64,000 bases of DNA from an uncultured Alphaproteobacteria bacterium (GCA_900079695.1 LT599022.1:462287-526286), one strand, 5' to 3'. Numbered from the stretch's first letter, positions 37,208-50,976 are shown. A program made the numbers and translations. The notes: generated from the sequence alone by a model not told the origin.

Positions 37208-37999
37208 ATGGAACCCCGCGCCGAATGGCTGCTGGAGGATGCCCGACGCCACGACCGCGACCGCGCCGTCGCGGCGATGGTGTGTCCGGAGCGGCAGCGC
37301 CCGGCGGTGCTCGCGGTGATCGCCTTCAATACCGAAATCGCGCGGGTGCGCGAGCGCGTCACCGAGCCGACACTCGGCCACATCCGGCTGCGCTGGTGGG
37401 CGGATGCCCTCGACCGCGCCGCCGTGGCGGAGGACGCGCGATCCGCGCCGCTGCTGCGTACCCTGGCGGAACTGCGGACGTGGCGGGACCTGCGGCCGCG
37501 GCTGGGCGCGCTGGTGGAGGCGCGGGCGCGGGATCTCGACGACCCGCCGTTCGCCGACGTCGCCGCCGCCGAAGAGTATCTGGCCGCCGTCACCGCGCCG
37601 CTCGCCGATGCGCTGGCGCTGGCGCTCGGGCGGCCGGAACTTGTGGGCGACGCCGCGGTGGCCGCCGCGGCGCGCGCCCACGGGCTGGTCGGGCTGCTGC
37701 GCGCCGCGCCCGCGCGCCTGCGGCAGGGGCGCCGCCTGTGGGCCGCCGATCTCGCCGATGCCGGTGCGCGCGCGCAGCTCGGGCGCGACGCGGCGGCGCG
37801 GGCGAACGCGCTGATCGCCGAAGCGGCGGCGGCGCGGCTGCCGCGGGCGGCGTTTCCACTGGTCGCTCCGGCGGCGCTGGCGCGGCAGCACCTTGCGCTC
37901 TTGCGGCGCAACGGCTACGAGATCTTCGATCCGCGCCTTGCCCTGCCGAGCCGGGTGACGCCCGGATTCGTTCTGAGCTGGTGGCGCGGCCGTCTCTGA
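37208..37999 (+). CDS. Squalene/phytoene synthase-like protein lacking the Asp-rich motifs
   Basis: This 263-residue protein has the fold-level features of the squalene/phytoene synthase family (CPERQRPAVLAVIAFNTEIARVR, then HIRLRWWADALD). The catalytic DDxxD motifs are absent: NTEIARV stands where the first should be, and no second motif is visible. It resembles the NDUFAF6-like branch, which is non-catalytic in mitochondria. AGGAGG lies eight bases upstream of the ATG. In other alphaproteobacteria a gene of this type sits between secF and trmFO, so this copy is probably the ancestral resident and hpnCDE the later neighbour. Confidence 0.8.
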   Translation: MEPRAEWLLEDARRHDRDRAVAAMVCPERQRPAVLAVIAFNTEIARVRERVTEPTLGHIRLRWWADALDRAAVAEDARSAPLLRTLAELRTWRDLRPRLGALVEARARDLDDPPFADVAAAEEYLAAVTAPLADALALALGRPELVGDAAVAAAARAHGLVGLLRAAPARLRQGRRLWAADLADAGARAQLGRDAAARANALIAEAAAARLPRAAFPLVAPAALARQHLALLRRNGYEIFDPRLALPSRVTPGFVLSWWRGRL

Positions 38000-38067
38000 C
38001 GGCTGCGCGGAACGAAGCGCGCTCTTATCTGTTATGGCATTGCCGTTTCAAGCACTTGGAAGTTTCG

Positions 38068-39888
38068 ATGTTCGCCCGTGAAACCCGCTGGTTCCCCATT
38101 CTCGCTGCGGTCCTGATCGGCGCGGCGATGCTGTCCGCGCCTCTCGCATCCGCGCAGGATCTCACCAAACCCGCCGCGCCCGCCGAAGAGACCAAACCCA
38201 CCGATCCCCTGGGACGGGAAACCCCGGAAGGCCTGGTGCGCGGCCTCGTCAAGGCGATGGCCGAGCAGGACTACGCGCGCGCCGCGCAATATCTCGACCT
38301 CGGCAAGGTCCCGGCTTCGCGCCGCGCCACCCAGGGGCGCGCGATCGCCCAGGACCTGCAGCAGATCCTCGACCAGGGCGGTTGGATCGCGAGCGGACGC
38401 GACCTGAGCGGCGCACCCGAGGGCAATCTCGACGACAATCTGCCGCCCGAGCGCGAACGCTTCGCCTCGGTGCGGACCCCGCAGGGGACCGTCGACCTGT
38501 ACCTCCAGCGCACCAAGGGGGCAGCGGACGGACCGGACATCTGGCTGGTGTCGCAGGCGAGCGTGGCGCAGATCCCCGATCTTCTCGGCCGGGTCAAGGC
38601 CGGAATTCTCGAACGCATCATTCCCGAAACCCTCACCGGGCCGAAGCTCTGGGGGGTGCCGGCGGCGCATTGGGGCGCGCTGCTGGCGTGGGCGGCGATC
38701 TCCTTCATCGTCGCCAGCGTGGTCCTGCTCAGCATCCGCAGCGGACTGCGGCGGTTCTGGCGCGATCGTCCGGACTCGGTGCGGATGCGCCTGCTCGAGG
38801 CGGCGGTGCCGCCGCTCCGGATCAACGTCGCGGTGTGGATCTTCGCCCTCGGCGGCATCTACCTCGGCGTGGCGGTGGTGGCGCGGCAGGTGTTCGGGTT
38901 CCTGGCGGAGGTGGTCGGCTGGATCGGCCTCGGCTGGTTCCTGCTGCGGATCATCGACGTCGCCGCCACCGTGGTGATCGCCAAGGTGACCGAGCGGGCC
39001 CGCGTCGAGGCGCTCTCGGCGATCCGCTTCTTCCGCCGCGTCGCCAAGTTCCTGGTGATCGCGGCCGTGGCGATCGTCATTCTCGACGCGTTCGGCTTCA
39101 ACGTTTCCGCCGGTCTCGCCGCCCTCGGCATCGGCGGTATCGCGATCGCCCTCGGCGCGCAGAAGACCATCGAAAACCTCGTCGGCAGCCTGACGCTGAT
39201 CGCCGATCATCCGATCAGGGAGGGCGACTTCTGCCAGATCGGCGACAAGATGGGGGTGATCGAGGACATCGGCATGCGCTCGACCCGGGTGCGCACCCTC
39301 GACCGCACCATCGTCAACGTGCCCAACGGCATGCTGTCGTCGATGCAGATCGAGAATTTCTCGGTGAAGGACAAGTTCTGGTTCCACCCGGCGCTCAGCC
39401 TGCGCTACGAGACCACCCCCGACCAGATCCGCCTGATTCTCATCGAGATGCGCGCGGCGCTCTACGCCGAGCCGAAGATCGACCCCAGCATCGTGCGCGT
39501 GCGTTATACCGGCTTGGAGGCGGATTACCTCAAGATCGAGGTGTTCACCTACATCCTGGTCAAGGACATGAACGAGTTCCTGGAGATTCAGGAAGGTCTG
39601 CTGCTGAAGTTCATGGACATCGTCAACACCCACGGCGCGGGCTTCGCCTTCCCGTCGCAGACCGTCTACCTCGCGCGCGACGACAAGCCCCAGGCCGAGA
39701 AGGCGCGGATCGCGGCGGAAAAGATGGCGGCGCTGCGCGGCTTGCCGCCCGACGATGGCGCGAACGAGACGGAGGCCCACGACGACGGCGCGCAGACCGG
39801 CGACACCGGCGAAACCGATACGACTCCGGAGGAGTCGAAGGGGGGCGCGCTCACCACCCTGTTCCGGCGCATCAAGCTTCGGCTTTGA
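38068..39888 (+). CDS. MscS-family mechanosensitive ion channel with N-terminal periplasmic domain
   Basis: This 606-residue inner-membrane channel of the small-conductance mechanosensitive type is larger than E. coli MscS. It has a signal peptide (to about residue 31, ...PLASAQ), a periplasmic domain of roughly 170 residues, about five membrane helices (about 200-380), the pore-lining helix and cage entrance [24 protein letters not shown], the beta domain with [22 protein letters not shown], and an acidic C-terminal tail. It would release solutes on hypo-osmotic shock. Its 3' end overlaps that of trmFO by 17 bases in convergent orientation. Confidence 0.9.
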   Translation: MFARETRWFPILAAVLIGAAMLSAPLASAQDLTKPAAPAEETKPTDPLGRETPEGLVRGLVKAMAEQDYARAAQYLDLGKVPASRRATQGRAIAQDLQQILDQGGWIASGRDLSGAPEGNLDDNLPPERERFASVRTPQGTVDLYLQRTKGAADGPDIWLVSQASVAQIPDLLGRVKAGILERIIPETLTGPKLWGVPAAHWGALLAWAAISFIVASVVLLSIRSGLRRFWRDRPDSVRMRLLEAAVPPLRINVAVWIFALGGIYLGVAVVARQVFGFLAEVVGWIGLGWFLLRIIDVAATVVIAKVTERARVEALSAIRFFRRVAKFLVIAAVAIVILDAFGFNVSAGLAALGIGGIAIALGAQKTIENLVGSLTLIADHPIREGDFCQIGDKMGVIEDIGMRSTRVRTLDRTIVNVPNGMLSSMQIENFSVKDKFWFHPALSLRYETTPDQIRLILIEMRAALYAEPKIDPSIVRVRYTGLEADYLKIEVFTYILVKDMNEFLEIQEGLLLKFMDIVNTHGAGFAFPSQTVYLARDDKPQAEKARIAAEKMAALRGLPPDDGANETEAHDDGAQTGDTGETDTTPEESKGGALTTLFRRIKLRL

Positions 39889-41236
39889 GCCATTCGGCAA
39901 GGGCGGCGAGGGCGCGCGCGCCGTGCGCCTTCTTGCGGTCCGCGCCCTTGAGGCGGCGCGGCTTGCCGCCCGGAACCTTGGGTTCGAGGAGCGGCAGGTC
40001 GGGAAACAGGCCGAAGGTGACGTTCATCGGCTGATAGGTTTCGGCGTCGGCGCCGACGGTGATGTGCGCCAGCATCGCCCCCATCGCGGTGGTCGGCGGC
40101 GGCGGCACGATCGCCCGGCCCAGCGCCTCGGCGGCGGCGAAGCGTCCCGCCATCAATCCCACCGCGGCGCTCTCGACATAGCCCTCGCACCCGGTGATCT
40201 GCCCGGCGAAGCGCAGATGCGGCCGCGATTTCAGGCGAAGAGTTTCATCCAACACCTTGGGAGAGTTCAGGAAGGTGTTGCGGTGAATGCCCCCCAGACG
40301 GGCGAACTCGGCGTTTTCGAGCCCGGGGATGGTGCGGAAGATGCGCTGCTGCTCGCCGTGCTTCAGCTTGGTCTGAAAGCCGACCATGTTGTAGAGGGTG
40401 CCGAGGGCGTTGTCCTGGCGCAACTGCACCACCGCGAACGGTTTGACGCCGGGGGTGTGCGGGTTGGTGAGCCCGACCGGCTTCAGCGGCCCGAAGGCGA
40501 GGGTCATCGCGCCGCGCTCGGCCATCACCTCGACCGGCAGGCAGCCTTCGAAATAGGGGGTATCCTTCTCCCACTCGTGGAACTCGACGTATTGCGCCGA
40601 GGTGAGCGCGGCGACGAAGGCGTGGTATTCCGCCTCGGTCATCGGGCAGTTGACGTAGTCCTTGCCGGTGCCCTTGTCCCAGCGCGACTGGAACCACGCC
40701 TTGCCGAAATCGATGCTGTCCTTGACCACCACCGGCGCGATCGCGTCGAAGAACGAGAGCGCGTCGGCGCCGCTCGCGGCCTGGATCGCGGCGGACAGCG
40801 CCGGAGAGGTGAGGGGGCCGGTCGCCACCACCGTCGGTCCGTCCGCGGGCAGTTCGGTCACTTCGCCGCGCGCCACGGTGAGGTTCGGCAGCGCTTCGAG
40901 CGCCGCCTGCACCGCCGCGGAGAAGCCCTCGCGGTCGACCGCCAGCGCGCCGCCCGCGGGCACGCGGTGGGCGTCGGCGCAGGAGAGGATCAGCGAACCG
41001 GCACGCCGCATCTCCTCGTGCAGCAGGCCCACCGCCGAACTCGTCGCGTCGTCGGAGCGCAGCGAGTTGGAGCACACCAGTTCGGCGAAGCCCGCGCCGG
41101 TGTGGGCGGGCGTGCCGACCTCCGGCCGCATCTCGTGCAGCACCACCGCGACGCCCGCGCGGGCGAGCTGCCAGGCCGCCTCGCTGCCTGCGAGGCCGGC
41201 GCCGATCACGTGGACGGTGGGGGTGACGATGGTCAT
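39872..41236 (-). CDS. trmFO: Methylenetetrahydrofolate-tRNA-(uracil-5-)-methyltransferase TrmFO
   Basis: This is the folate/FAD-dependent enzyme that makes m5U54 in the T-loop of tRNAs. The 454-residue protein has the N-terminal FAD motif [14 protein letters not shown], the conserved Cys region [11 protein letters not shown], the second conserved Cys in [14 protein letters not shown], and the [17 protein letters not shown] stretch. AGGAG lies five bases before the ATG. Confidence 0.95.
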   Translation of the reverse strand: MTIVTPTVHVIGAGLAGSEAAWQLARAGVAVVLHEMRPEVGTPAHTGAGFAELVCSNSLRSDDATSSAVGLLHEEMRRAGSLILSCADAHRVPAGGALAVDREGFSAAVQAALEALPNLTVARGEVTELPADGPTVVATGPLTSPALSAAIQAASGADALSFFDAIAPVVVKDSIDFGKAWFQSRWDKGTGKDYVNCPMTEAEYHAFVAALTSAQYVEFHEWEKDTPYFEGCLPVEVMAERGAMTLAFGPLKPVGLTNPHTPGVKPFAVVQLRQDNALGTLYNMVGFQTKLKHGEQQRIFRTIPGLENAEFARLGGIHRNTFLNSPKVLDETLRLKSRPHLRFAGQITGCEGYVESAAVGLMAGRFAAAEALGRAIVPPPPTTAMGAMLAHITVGADAETYQPMNVTFGLFPDLPLLEPKVPGGKPRRLKGADRKKAHGARALAALAEWLKAEA

Positions 41237-41352
41237 GGCTGCTCCTTTGCGCGAGACCGCTCAATTAAGCCGCGCCGCCGCGGCTGTCCAGACTTGCTTC
41301 GCGGCAACGGCTAAGGTAACTCCAAAGGCCAGCGTTTCGAGGGAGGCAAGGC

Positions 41353-41829
41353 GTGGATCAGGAGTTGGTCGATCGAATTCTCCACACCCCGCAGTTCTGG
41401 GTCGCGGCGGGCGCGCTCGGCATCGCCGCGTGGGGGGCGTGGTTCGCCTGGCGGCGCGACCGCTGGAAGGGCCGGATTCTCTCGCCCGCGCAGGTGCGGG
41501 AGCTGATCGCCGCGGGCGACGACCCGCTGATCTGGGATTCGCGCAAGCCCGCCGCCCGCAAGCGCGATCCGCACACGCCGGAAGGCGCGCTGGTGCTGCC
41601 GCTCGAGCAGATTCCCGAGCGCCTGCGCGCGAAGGCCGCCAACGCCCGGTTCCAGGAATTGCGCACCGCCGAGATCGTCGTCTTCGACGACACCCTTGAT
41701 CGCGCGACGCTCGCCGCCAAGTTGTTGCAGGCGGAAGGCATGCGCAACGTCGCCCTGATGCAGGGCGGTCTGAAGGCGTGGCGCGCTGCCGGTCTGCCGA
41801 CCCAGGCGCTTCTCGAGGAGGATGAATGA
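41353..41829 (+). CDS. Membrane-anchored rhodanese-like protein without the active-site Cys
   Basis: This 158-residue protein has one N-terminal membrane helix (about residues 16-33) and a rhodanese fold (about 42-150; LIWDSRKPAARKR, then LMQGGLKAWRAAGLP). The sulfur-carrying Cys should follow the strand IVVFD, but DDT is found there and the protein contains no Cys at all, so it cannot be a sulfurtransferase by the usual mechanism. The start is a GTG at 41353, after a GAGGGAGG. It overlaps the next gene by four bases, which suggests a shared function. Confidence 0.75.
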   Translation: MDQELVDRILHTPQFWVAAGALGIAAWGAWFAWRRDRWKGRILSPAQVRELIAAGDDPLIWDSRKPAARKRDPHTPEGALVLPLEQIPERLRAKAANARFQELRTAEIVVFDDTLDRATLAAKLLQAEGMRNVALMQGGLKAWRAAGLPTQALLEEDE

Positions 41830-42236
41830 GCGGCCGTGAGTACTACGTCGTCGGTGGCGAATACGCCGACACCGGGTTCACCCGCGTCGCCACCGGCGCG
41901 GCGCTCGAAACCCACGGCCCGATGAGCGAGCGCGAGGCTCACGTCCTCTGGCGCAGCCTCACCGCGCGGACCGTCGACAACGCGATGGTCCGCTACTTCG
42001 TCGAGAACCGTGCGGCGGTCGAACCGGTCTACGTCGTCGGCGGCGAATACGCCGACACCGGATTCGAACGCCTCGCCCCGAACGGCGCGATCGAGGTCTA
42101 CGGCCCCTTCACGCCCGCCGACGCGGTGGCCCAATGGCGGGCGAAGACTGCGGCGACGGTGGATTCCTGTCTCCACCGCTACGATCTCGTCGGCGCCGAC
42201 GAGCTCGAAGCCTTCACCGCGCGGGTCGCCGGCTAG
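41826..42236 (+). CDS. Tandem DUF4170 protein
   Basis: This 136-residue cytoplasmic protein is built from two copies of one module: YYVVGGEYADTGFTRV (from about residue 5) and VYVVGGEYADTGFERL (from about residue 65). Each is followed by a GPM/GPF turn and a helix ending in HVLWRSL or VAQWRAK. DUF4170 proteins in alphaproteobacteria are typically single modules of about 70-80 residues, so this looks like an internal duplication. The function is unknown. It is translationally coupled to the rhodanese-like gene. Confidence 0.75.
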   Translation: MSGREYYVVGGEYADTGFTRVATGAALETHGPMSEREAHVLWRSLTARTVDNAMVRYFVENRAAVEPVYVVGGEYADTGFERLAPNGAIEVYGPFTPADAVAQWRAKTAATVDSCLHRYDLVGADELEAFTARVAG

Positions 42237-42255
42237 GGATCGCTCCGACCGCCCG

Positions 42256-42278
42256 TCGCCCGCCGGGTTGGCGGGCGA
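42256..42278. terminator. Hairpin between the DUF4170 gene and uvrA
   Basis: A 9-bp perfect GC-rich stem (42256-42264 with 42270-42278) with a five-base loop lies between the convergent genes. No T-run follows in either direction, so its strength as a terminator is uncertain. Confidence 0.45.
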
Positions 42279-42284
42279 TGGCGG

Positions 42285-45152
<2,868 letters not shown>

Positions 45153-45471
45153 GTGTTTCAGGTGCGGCTCATGTGAACGGGAAACCCTTGGCTCCGAATA
45201 TGCAAGGCCGAGGGGCGGGGAGCGGGGTGAACGGGCGTAAGGTCGGGATTTGCCTGCATTTCGGTCAATCCGTTGCCCAAAAAATGGGTCTTCTTCGGGC
45301 AAACGCAAAGGGTGTGATGAAGGCTTGCGCAATGTCGCATGAATTGGTAGGGCTATTCGCTCATGTCCGGAGGTTGAATGCGCGCTGACGGGGGTCTGCG
45401 CGCCGTTCGGGGGCCTCCGGCACGGGGAGAAATGCACGCGGAAAAACCGCTTCACAGGGGCCGTTTCAAAT
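45153..45471. other. Divergent uvrA-livH intergenic region
   Basis: This 319-base gene-free region must hold the promoters of both uvrA and the liv operon. It is A+T-richer around 45280-45360. I see no confident -35/-10 pair, no LexA box and no hairpin terminator, and no protein-coding frame with a plausible start. Confidence 0.5.
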
Positions 45472-46386
45472 TTGGCTTACTTCATCCAGCAACTCATCAA
45501 CGGACTGACGCTCGGGGCGATCTACGGATTGATCGCCATCGGGTACACCATGGTTTACGGCATCATCGGCATGATCAATTTCGCCCACGGCGAAATCTAT
45601 ATGATCGGTGCGTTCATTTCCGTCATCACGTTTCTGGTTCTGCAGGCCGCCGGCATCGGCTACGTGCCGCTGATCCTCGTGGTGATGCTGATCGCCTCCA
45701 TGTTGTTCACGTCGGTCTACGGTTGGTCGATCGAGCGCCTCGCCTACCGGCCCCTGCGCCGTGCGCCGCGCCTCGCCGCGCTGATCTCGGCGATCGGCAT
45801 GTCGATCGCGCTCCAGAATTATGTCCAGCTCACCCAGGGCGCAAGGGTGAAGGCGCTGGCGCCGATCATCTCCGGCGGCATCACCCTCTTCGAGCAGGAC
45901 GGCTTCGGCGTTCGCCTGTCGTTCCTGCAGATCTTCATCATCATCCTGACGATGGCGCTGATGGCGGGCTTCAGCTACCTCATCGACCGCACGCCGCTCG
46001 GCCGCCAGCAGCGCGCCTGCGAGCAGGACCGCACGATGGCGTCGCTGGTGGGGGTGAACGTCGACCGCACCATCTCCACCACCTTCGTGATGGGCGCGGC
46101 GCTCGCCGCCGTCGCGGGCATGATGGTGACGCTCTACTACGGCGTGGTGGATTTCTTCATCGGCTTCCTCGCCGGGGTCAAGGCGTTCACCGCGGCGGTG
46201 CTGGGCGGCATCGGCTCGCTGCCGGGCGCGATGCTGGGCGGCCTGCTGATCGGCCTCATCGAGGCCTTCTGGTCGGCCTATTTCAGTATCGAATACAAGG
46301 ACGTGGCCGCGTTCTCGATCCTCGTTCTGGTGCTGATCTTCCGTCCCACCGGCCTGCTCGGCAAGCCGGAAATCGAGAAGGTGTAA
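45472..46386 (+). CDS. livH: Branched-chain amino acid ABC transporter permease LivH
   Basis: This is one of the two membrane subunits of a HAAT-type ABC importer. The 304-residue protein begins TTG GCT TAC (residues [15 protein letters not shown]) and has eight or so hydrophobic helices, with [27 protein letters not shown] and the late [13 protein letters not shown] typical of LivH. The TTG start at 45472 follows an AGGGG. It heads livH-livM-livG-livF. Confidence 0.94.
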   Translation: MAYFIQQLINGLTLGAIYGLIAIGYTMVYGIIGMINFAHGEIYMIGAFISVITFLVLQAAGIGYVPLILVVMLIASMLFTSVYGWSIERLAYRPLRRAPRLAALISAIGMSIALQNYVQLTQGARVKALAPIISGGITLFEQDGFGVRLSFLQIFIIILTMALMAGFSYLIDRTPLGRQQRACEQDRTMASLVGVNVDRTISTTFVMGAALAAVAGMMVTLYYGVVDFFIGFLAGVKAFTAAVLGGIGSLPGAMLGGLLIGLIEAFWSAYFSIEYKDVAAFSILVLVLIFRPTGLLGKPEIEKV

Positions 46387-46390
46387 GGCG

Positions 46391-47731
46391 ATGTCGCAGA
46401 TTCGGATCAAGACCGACGCCCCGGCGGCGTCTCTGCAGACGATCGCCAAGGACACGCTCCTCACCGCGATCGTCGCCCTCGTGCTCGCGGTGCCGTTCAT
46501 CGGCCTCAAGAGCGACAGCGTCGGCATCGCCCTCGAACTCCAGACCCGCTGGCCGGAGATGTTCGCCATCGTCGGCGCGGTGGTGGCGGGGCGGGTGCTG
46601 TTCACCCTGTTGCGCCTGCGCCGCATGCAGCCGCGCACGCCGCAGCCGCAGAAGCGCGCCGGGGCCAAGGAACTGGCGGCGGCCTGGGGCGGCAAGCACA
46701 TCGTGCTGATCGGTATCGCCGGGTTCGCGTTCGCGGCGTTGCTGCCGCTGATGCCGTTCTCCAGCCGCTATACCGTCGACATCGCCACCACCTTCCTGAT
46801 CTACGTGATGCTCGGCTGGGGGTTGAACATCGTCGTCGGCCTCGCCGGTCTGCTCGATCTCGGGTACGTCGCGTTCTACGCCGTCGGCGCGTATTCCTAC
46901 GCGCTGCTGTCCACCGAGTTCGGCTGGTCGTTCTGGGTGTGCCTGCCGCTCGCGGGTCTGTTCGCCGCGTCATTCGGGGTGATGCTCGGGTTCCCGGTGC
47001 TGCGCCTGCGCGGCGACTATCTCGCGATCGTGACCCTCGGCTTCGGCGAGATCATCCGCGTCGTTCTCACCAACTGGGTGGAATTCTCCAAGGGGCCGAA
47101 CGGCATCTCCGGGATTCCGCGCCCGAGCTTCTTCGGCTATTCGTTCAGCCGCGGCGGCGAGCAGACCTTCCACGAACTGTTCGGCATCGACTATTCGTCG
47201 CAGCATCGCGTGATCTTCCTCTACTTCCTGATCCTCGCGCTCGCCGGGTTGACCAACTGGTTCACCTTGCGGATGCGCAAGCTCCCCACCGGCCGCGCCT
47301 GGGAGGCCCTGCGCGAGGACGAGATCGCCTGCCGGTCGCTCGGCATCAACCCGACCAACGTCAAGCTCTCGGCGTTCGCGCTCGGCGCGATGTTCGCGGG
47401 CTTCGCCGGGTCGTTCTTCTCCACCCGCCAGGGGTTCGTCAGCCCCGAGAGCTTCACCTTCATGGAATCCGCGATCATCCTCGCGATCGTGGTGCTGGGC
47501 GGCATGGGCTCGCAGATGGGCGTGGTGCTGGCGGCGTTCGCGCTGGTGATCCTCCCCGAGTGGTTCCGCGACTTCCAGCAGTATCGGATGTTCCTGTTCG
47601 GCGCGGCGATGGTGCTGATCATGGTCCTCAAGCCCACCGGCGTGATGGGCAGCCGGGAACCGACGATCCGCCTCCACAAGAAGGGCGAGGAGCCCTCCGC
47701 AGCCGCCGAAGCCGGGGAGACCGCGCAATGA
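46391..47731 (+). CDS. livM: Branched-chain amino acid ABC transporter permease LivM
   Basis: This is the second membrane subunit. The 446-residue protein has an N-terminal extension with two hydrophobic segments (about residues 20-80) before the LivM core (LGWGLNIVVGLAGLLDLGYVAFYAVGAY), the EAA-like region ALREDEIACRSLGIN and a final GGMGSQMGVVLAA. It overlaps livG by four bases. Confidence 0.94.
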   Translation: MSQIRIKTDAPAASLQTIAKDTLLTAIVALVLAVPFIGLKSDSVGIALELQTRWPEMFAIVGAVVAGRVLFTLLRLRRMQPRTPQPQKRAGAKELAAAWGGKHIVLIGIAGFAFAALLPLMPFSSRYTVDIATTFLIYVMLGWGLNIVVGLAGLLDLGYVAFYAVGAYSYALLSTEFGWSFWVCLPLAGLFAASFGVMLGFPVLRLRGDYLAIVTLGFGEIIRVVLTNWVEFSKGPNGISGIPRPSFFGYSFSRGGEQTFHELFGIDYSSQHRVIFLYFLILALAGLTNWFTLRMRKLPTGRAWEALREDEIACRSLGINPTNVKLSAFALGAMFAGFAGSFFSTRQGFVSPESFTFMESAIILAIVVLGGMGSQMGVVLAAFALVILPEWFRDFQQYRMFLFGAAMVLIMVLKPTGVMGSREPTIRLHKKGEEPSAAAEAGETAQ

Positions 47732-48562
47732 CCGCCGTACAGATCACCGCCGTCGCGGCCGAGGCCCTGCTGGAGGTCGAGCACCTGACGATGCGCTTCG
47801 GCGGCCTCACCGCCATCGACGACCTGTCGTTCACCGCGCGCCGGGGCGAGATCACCTCGATCATCGGCCCCAACGGCGCGGGCAAGACCACGGTGTTCAA
47901 CTGCCTCACCGGCTTCTACAAGCCGACCGTCGGACGGCTCAAACTCAGCCATCCGCGGAAGGGCGAACACTACCTCGAACGGATGGAAGGCTTCCGGATC
48001 GCGCAGGTCGCCGACATCGGCCGCACCTTCCAGAACATTCGCCTGTTTCCGAAGATGACGGTGCTCGAGAACCTGATCGTCGCCCAACACAACGCGCTGA
48101 TGCGCGCCTCGGCGTTCGCGATCGCCGGTCTTCTCGGCCTCGCGCGCTACCGCGATGCCGAAAAGGCGGCGGTGGAGAAGGCGCGCCACTGGCTCGAGAA
48201 GGTCAACCTCGTCGCCCGCGCCGACTGGGAAGCGGGCAACCTGCCTTACGGCGACCAGCGCCGCCTGGAGATCGCGCGGGCGATGTGCATCGATCCGGTG
48301 CTGCTCTGTCTCGACGAACCGGCCGCGGGGCTCAATCCGCGCGAATCCCTCGAACTCAACACCCTCCTCACGTCGATCCGCGACGAGCAGGGGATCGGCA
48401 TTCTCCTGATCGAGCACGACATGAGCGTGGTGATGGGGATTTCCGACCACATCGTCGTGCTCGACCACGGCCGCAAGATCTCCGACGGCGATCCCGCGTT
48501 CGTGCGCAACGACCCGACGGTGATCAAGGCCTATCTGGGCGAGGAAGAGGGGGAAGACGACC

Positions 48563-48570
<8 letters not shown>
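47728..48570 (+). CDS. livG: Branched-chain amino acid ABC transporter ATP-binding protein LivG
   Basis: This is one of the two ATPase subunits. The 280-residue protein has Walker A GPNGAGKTT, the Q-loop in FQNIRLFPKMT, the LivG-type signature YGDQRRLEIARAM, Walker B LLCLDEPAAGLNP and the H-loop LLIEHDM. It overlaps livF by eight bases. Confidence 0.94.
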
Positions 48571-49269
<699 letters not shown>

Positions 49270-49270
<1 letters not shown>

Positions 49271-49623
49271 TGATCGAGGTTCTCGGATCGAGCCTGCTCG
49301 TGTTCGTCGTCTTCACCGGCATCATGATGGGCTGGATCGCCTTCATGACCGGCCGCGCCATCGCCAACACCTGGCGGCCGCGCTGGCAGGTTCTGCCCTA
49401 TTGCGTCCTCCTCGGGCTCGCCAACCGCTTCTTCGTGTTCGCGCTGTTCGGTGGGCCGCTCCTCTCGCTGTCGGGCTGGCTGATCGGCACAGCGATCCTG
49501 ACCGCGATCGGCTTCGCCTCGTTCCGCGAGAAGCAGGCCTACAAGATGGTGTCGCAGTACCCATGGCTTTACGAACGCAGCGGTCCCTTCGACTGGAGGG
49601 AACGCAAACACGGCGCGGCCTGA
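49270..49623 (+). CDS. Small membrane protein of the liv operon (DUF6867-like)
   Basis: This 117-residue protein has three predicted membrane helices (about residues 5-27, 40-62 and 65-85) and a short basic cytoplasmic tail ending SGPFDWRERKHGAA. GGAGGG precedes the ATG at 49270, which overlaps the livF stop. The position, between the ATPase and receptor genes, suggests an accessory role in the transporter. I believe it belongs to a family recorded as DUF6867, but I could not verify this. Confidence 0.7.
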
Positions 49624-49709
49624 CCCGCCGCGCCCGGAAGACAAGGGGAGGAACAAGCCCCGTCAGCCCGCGCGCACTCCGCGTTGGCGCCTTGCGAGAG
49701 TTCGGGTGG

Positions 49710-49719
49710 TTTGATCAAA
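49710..49719. promoter_or_regulatory. Short palindrome upstream of the first livK
   Basis: TTTGATCAAA is a perfect 10-bp dyad 33 bases before the first receptor gene start, in the only 130-base gap of the operon. It may belong to an internal promoter or operator; the evidence is the symmetry alone. Confidence 0.25.
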
Positions 49720-49752
49720 ACTGGCGACAAAACGAACTAGGGAGTTGAAAAC

Positions 49753-50850
49753 ATGTTGAAATCGACGTTGTGCGCGGGCGTCGCGGTGCTGGCTCTCGGA
49801 GCCGGTGCGGCCCACGCGGAAATCGTCATCGCGGTTGCGGGGCCGATGACCGGTTCGTATGCCTCGTTCGGCGAGCAGGCGCTCAAGGGGGCCGAGCAGG
49901 CGGTCAAGGACATCAACGCCAAGGGCGGCGTGCTCGGCGAGAAGCTGGTTCTCGAAGTCGGCGACGATGCCTGCGATCCGAAGCAGGCGGTGGCGGTCGC
50001 CAACCAGTTCGTCAACAAGGGCGTGAAGGCGGTGATCGGCCACTTCTGCTCGGGGTCGTCGATCCCCGCGTCGGCGGTCTATCAGGAAGAAGGCATCATC
50101 CAGATCTCCTACGGTTCGACCAACCCGAAACTGACCGAGCAGGGCTTCGCCAACGTCTACCGCGTCTGCGGCCGCGACGATCAGCAGGGCCCGGCGGCGG
50201 CGGACATGATCGCGTCGAAGTTCAAGGGTAAGAAGATCGCGATCCTCCACGACAAGACCGCCTACGGCAAGGGCCTCGCCGACGAGACCAAGAAGGCGCT
50301 CAACGAAAAGGGCGTGCAGGAGGCGATGTACGAAGCCTACACCGCCGGCGAGAAGGACTATTCCGCGCTCGTCACCAAGCTCAAGCAGGCGGGCATCGAC
50401 GTCATCTACCTCGGCGGCTACCATTCCGAAGGCGGTCTGATCATTCGCCAGGCGAAGGAGCAGGGGCTGAACGCCACCCTGATCGGCGGCGACGCCCTCG
50501 GCACCTCCGAGTTCGCCGCGATCGCCGGCAAGGCGGGCGACGGTGCGCTGTTCTCGTTCAATCCCGATCCGCGCAAGGACGCCGCCAACAAGGCGGTGGT
50601 CGAGGCGATCCGCGCCTCCGGCTACGAGCCCGAAGGCTACACCCTCTATTCCTATGCCGGGGTGCAGGCCTATACCCAGGCGGTCGCCGCCGCCAAGAGC
50701 ACCAAGGTGGCCGACGTCAACAAGCAGCTCCATGCGATGACGTTCAACACCGTGCTCGGCAAGGTCGGTTTCGACCCCAAGGGCGACCTCAAGGCGCCGG
50801 GCTTCGTCTTCTACGAGTGGAAGAACGGCAACTTCGACTACGTGAAGTAA
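49753..50850 (+). CDS. livK: Branched-chain amino acid ABC transporter substrate-binding protein (copy 1)
   Basis: This periplasmic type I binding protein delivers Leu/Ile/Val or related ligands to LivHM. The 365-residue protein has a signal peptide to about residue 22 (...GAAHA) and the family hallmarks GPMTGSYASFGEQ, DDACDPKQAV, the disulfide-forming Cys pair (DDACDP and GHFCSGS), and AYTAGEKDYSALV. GGGAG precedes the ATG. It is closely related to the second copy at 50977-52074. Confidence 0.93.
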   Translation: MLKSTLCAGVAVLALGAGAAHAEIVIAVAGPMTGSYASFGEQALKGAEQAVKDINAKGGVLGEKLVLEVGDDACDPKQAVAVANQFVNKGVKAVIGHFCSGSSIPASAVYQEEGIIQISYGSTNPKLTEQGFANVYRVCGRDDQQGPAAADMIASKFKGKKIAILHDKTAYGKGLADETKKALNEKGVQEAMYEAYTAGEKDYSALVTKLKQAGIDVIYLGGYHSEGGLIIRQAKEQGLNATLIGGDALGTSEFAAIAGKAGDGALFSFNPDPRKDAANKAVVEAIRASGYEPEGYTLYSYAGVQAYTQAVAAAKSTKVADVNKQLHAMTFNTVLGKVGFDPKGDLKAPGFVFYEWKNGNFDYVK

Positions 50851-50862
50851 CGACCGACGGTC

Positions 50863-50894
50863 CGGCGGCGGGAAGGGTGTCCTTTCCGCCGCCG
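50863..50894 (+). terminator. Strong hairpin between the two livK copies
   Basis: Arms of 14 bases (50863-50876 and 50881-50894) pair with a single G-U, closing on a four-base loop. A T-run is lacking, so it may stabilise the upstream receptor mRNA or attenuate read-through into the second copy rather than fully terminate. Confidence 0.55.
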
Positions 50895-50976
50895 GGAGTC
50901 TTCCCGTGACGCGGCGCGCGGCCGCAGAACCGCGCCAATACCGGAACAGGGTTTTTTAGGTTCACAGGAGGTGCGG

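Noticed and set aside
45153-45455. An N-terminal extension of UvrA by about 100 residues
   Set aside because: The extension has no homology character, and UvrA conservation begins just after ATG 45152. The region is better read as a divergent promoter region.
45153-45471. A LexA/SOS box upstream of uvrA
   Set aside because: I looked for GTTC-N7-GTTC and GAAC-N7-GAAC. GAAC occurs twice, but without a correctly spaced partner.
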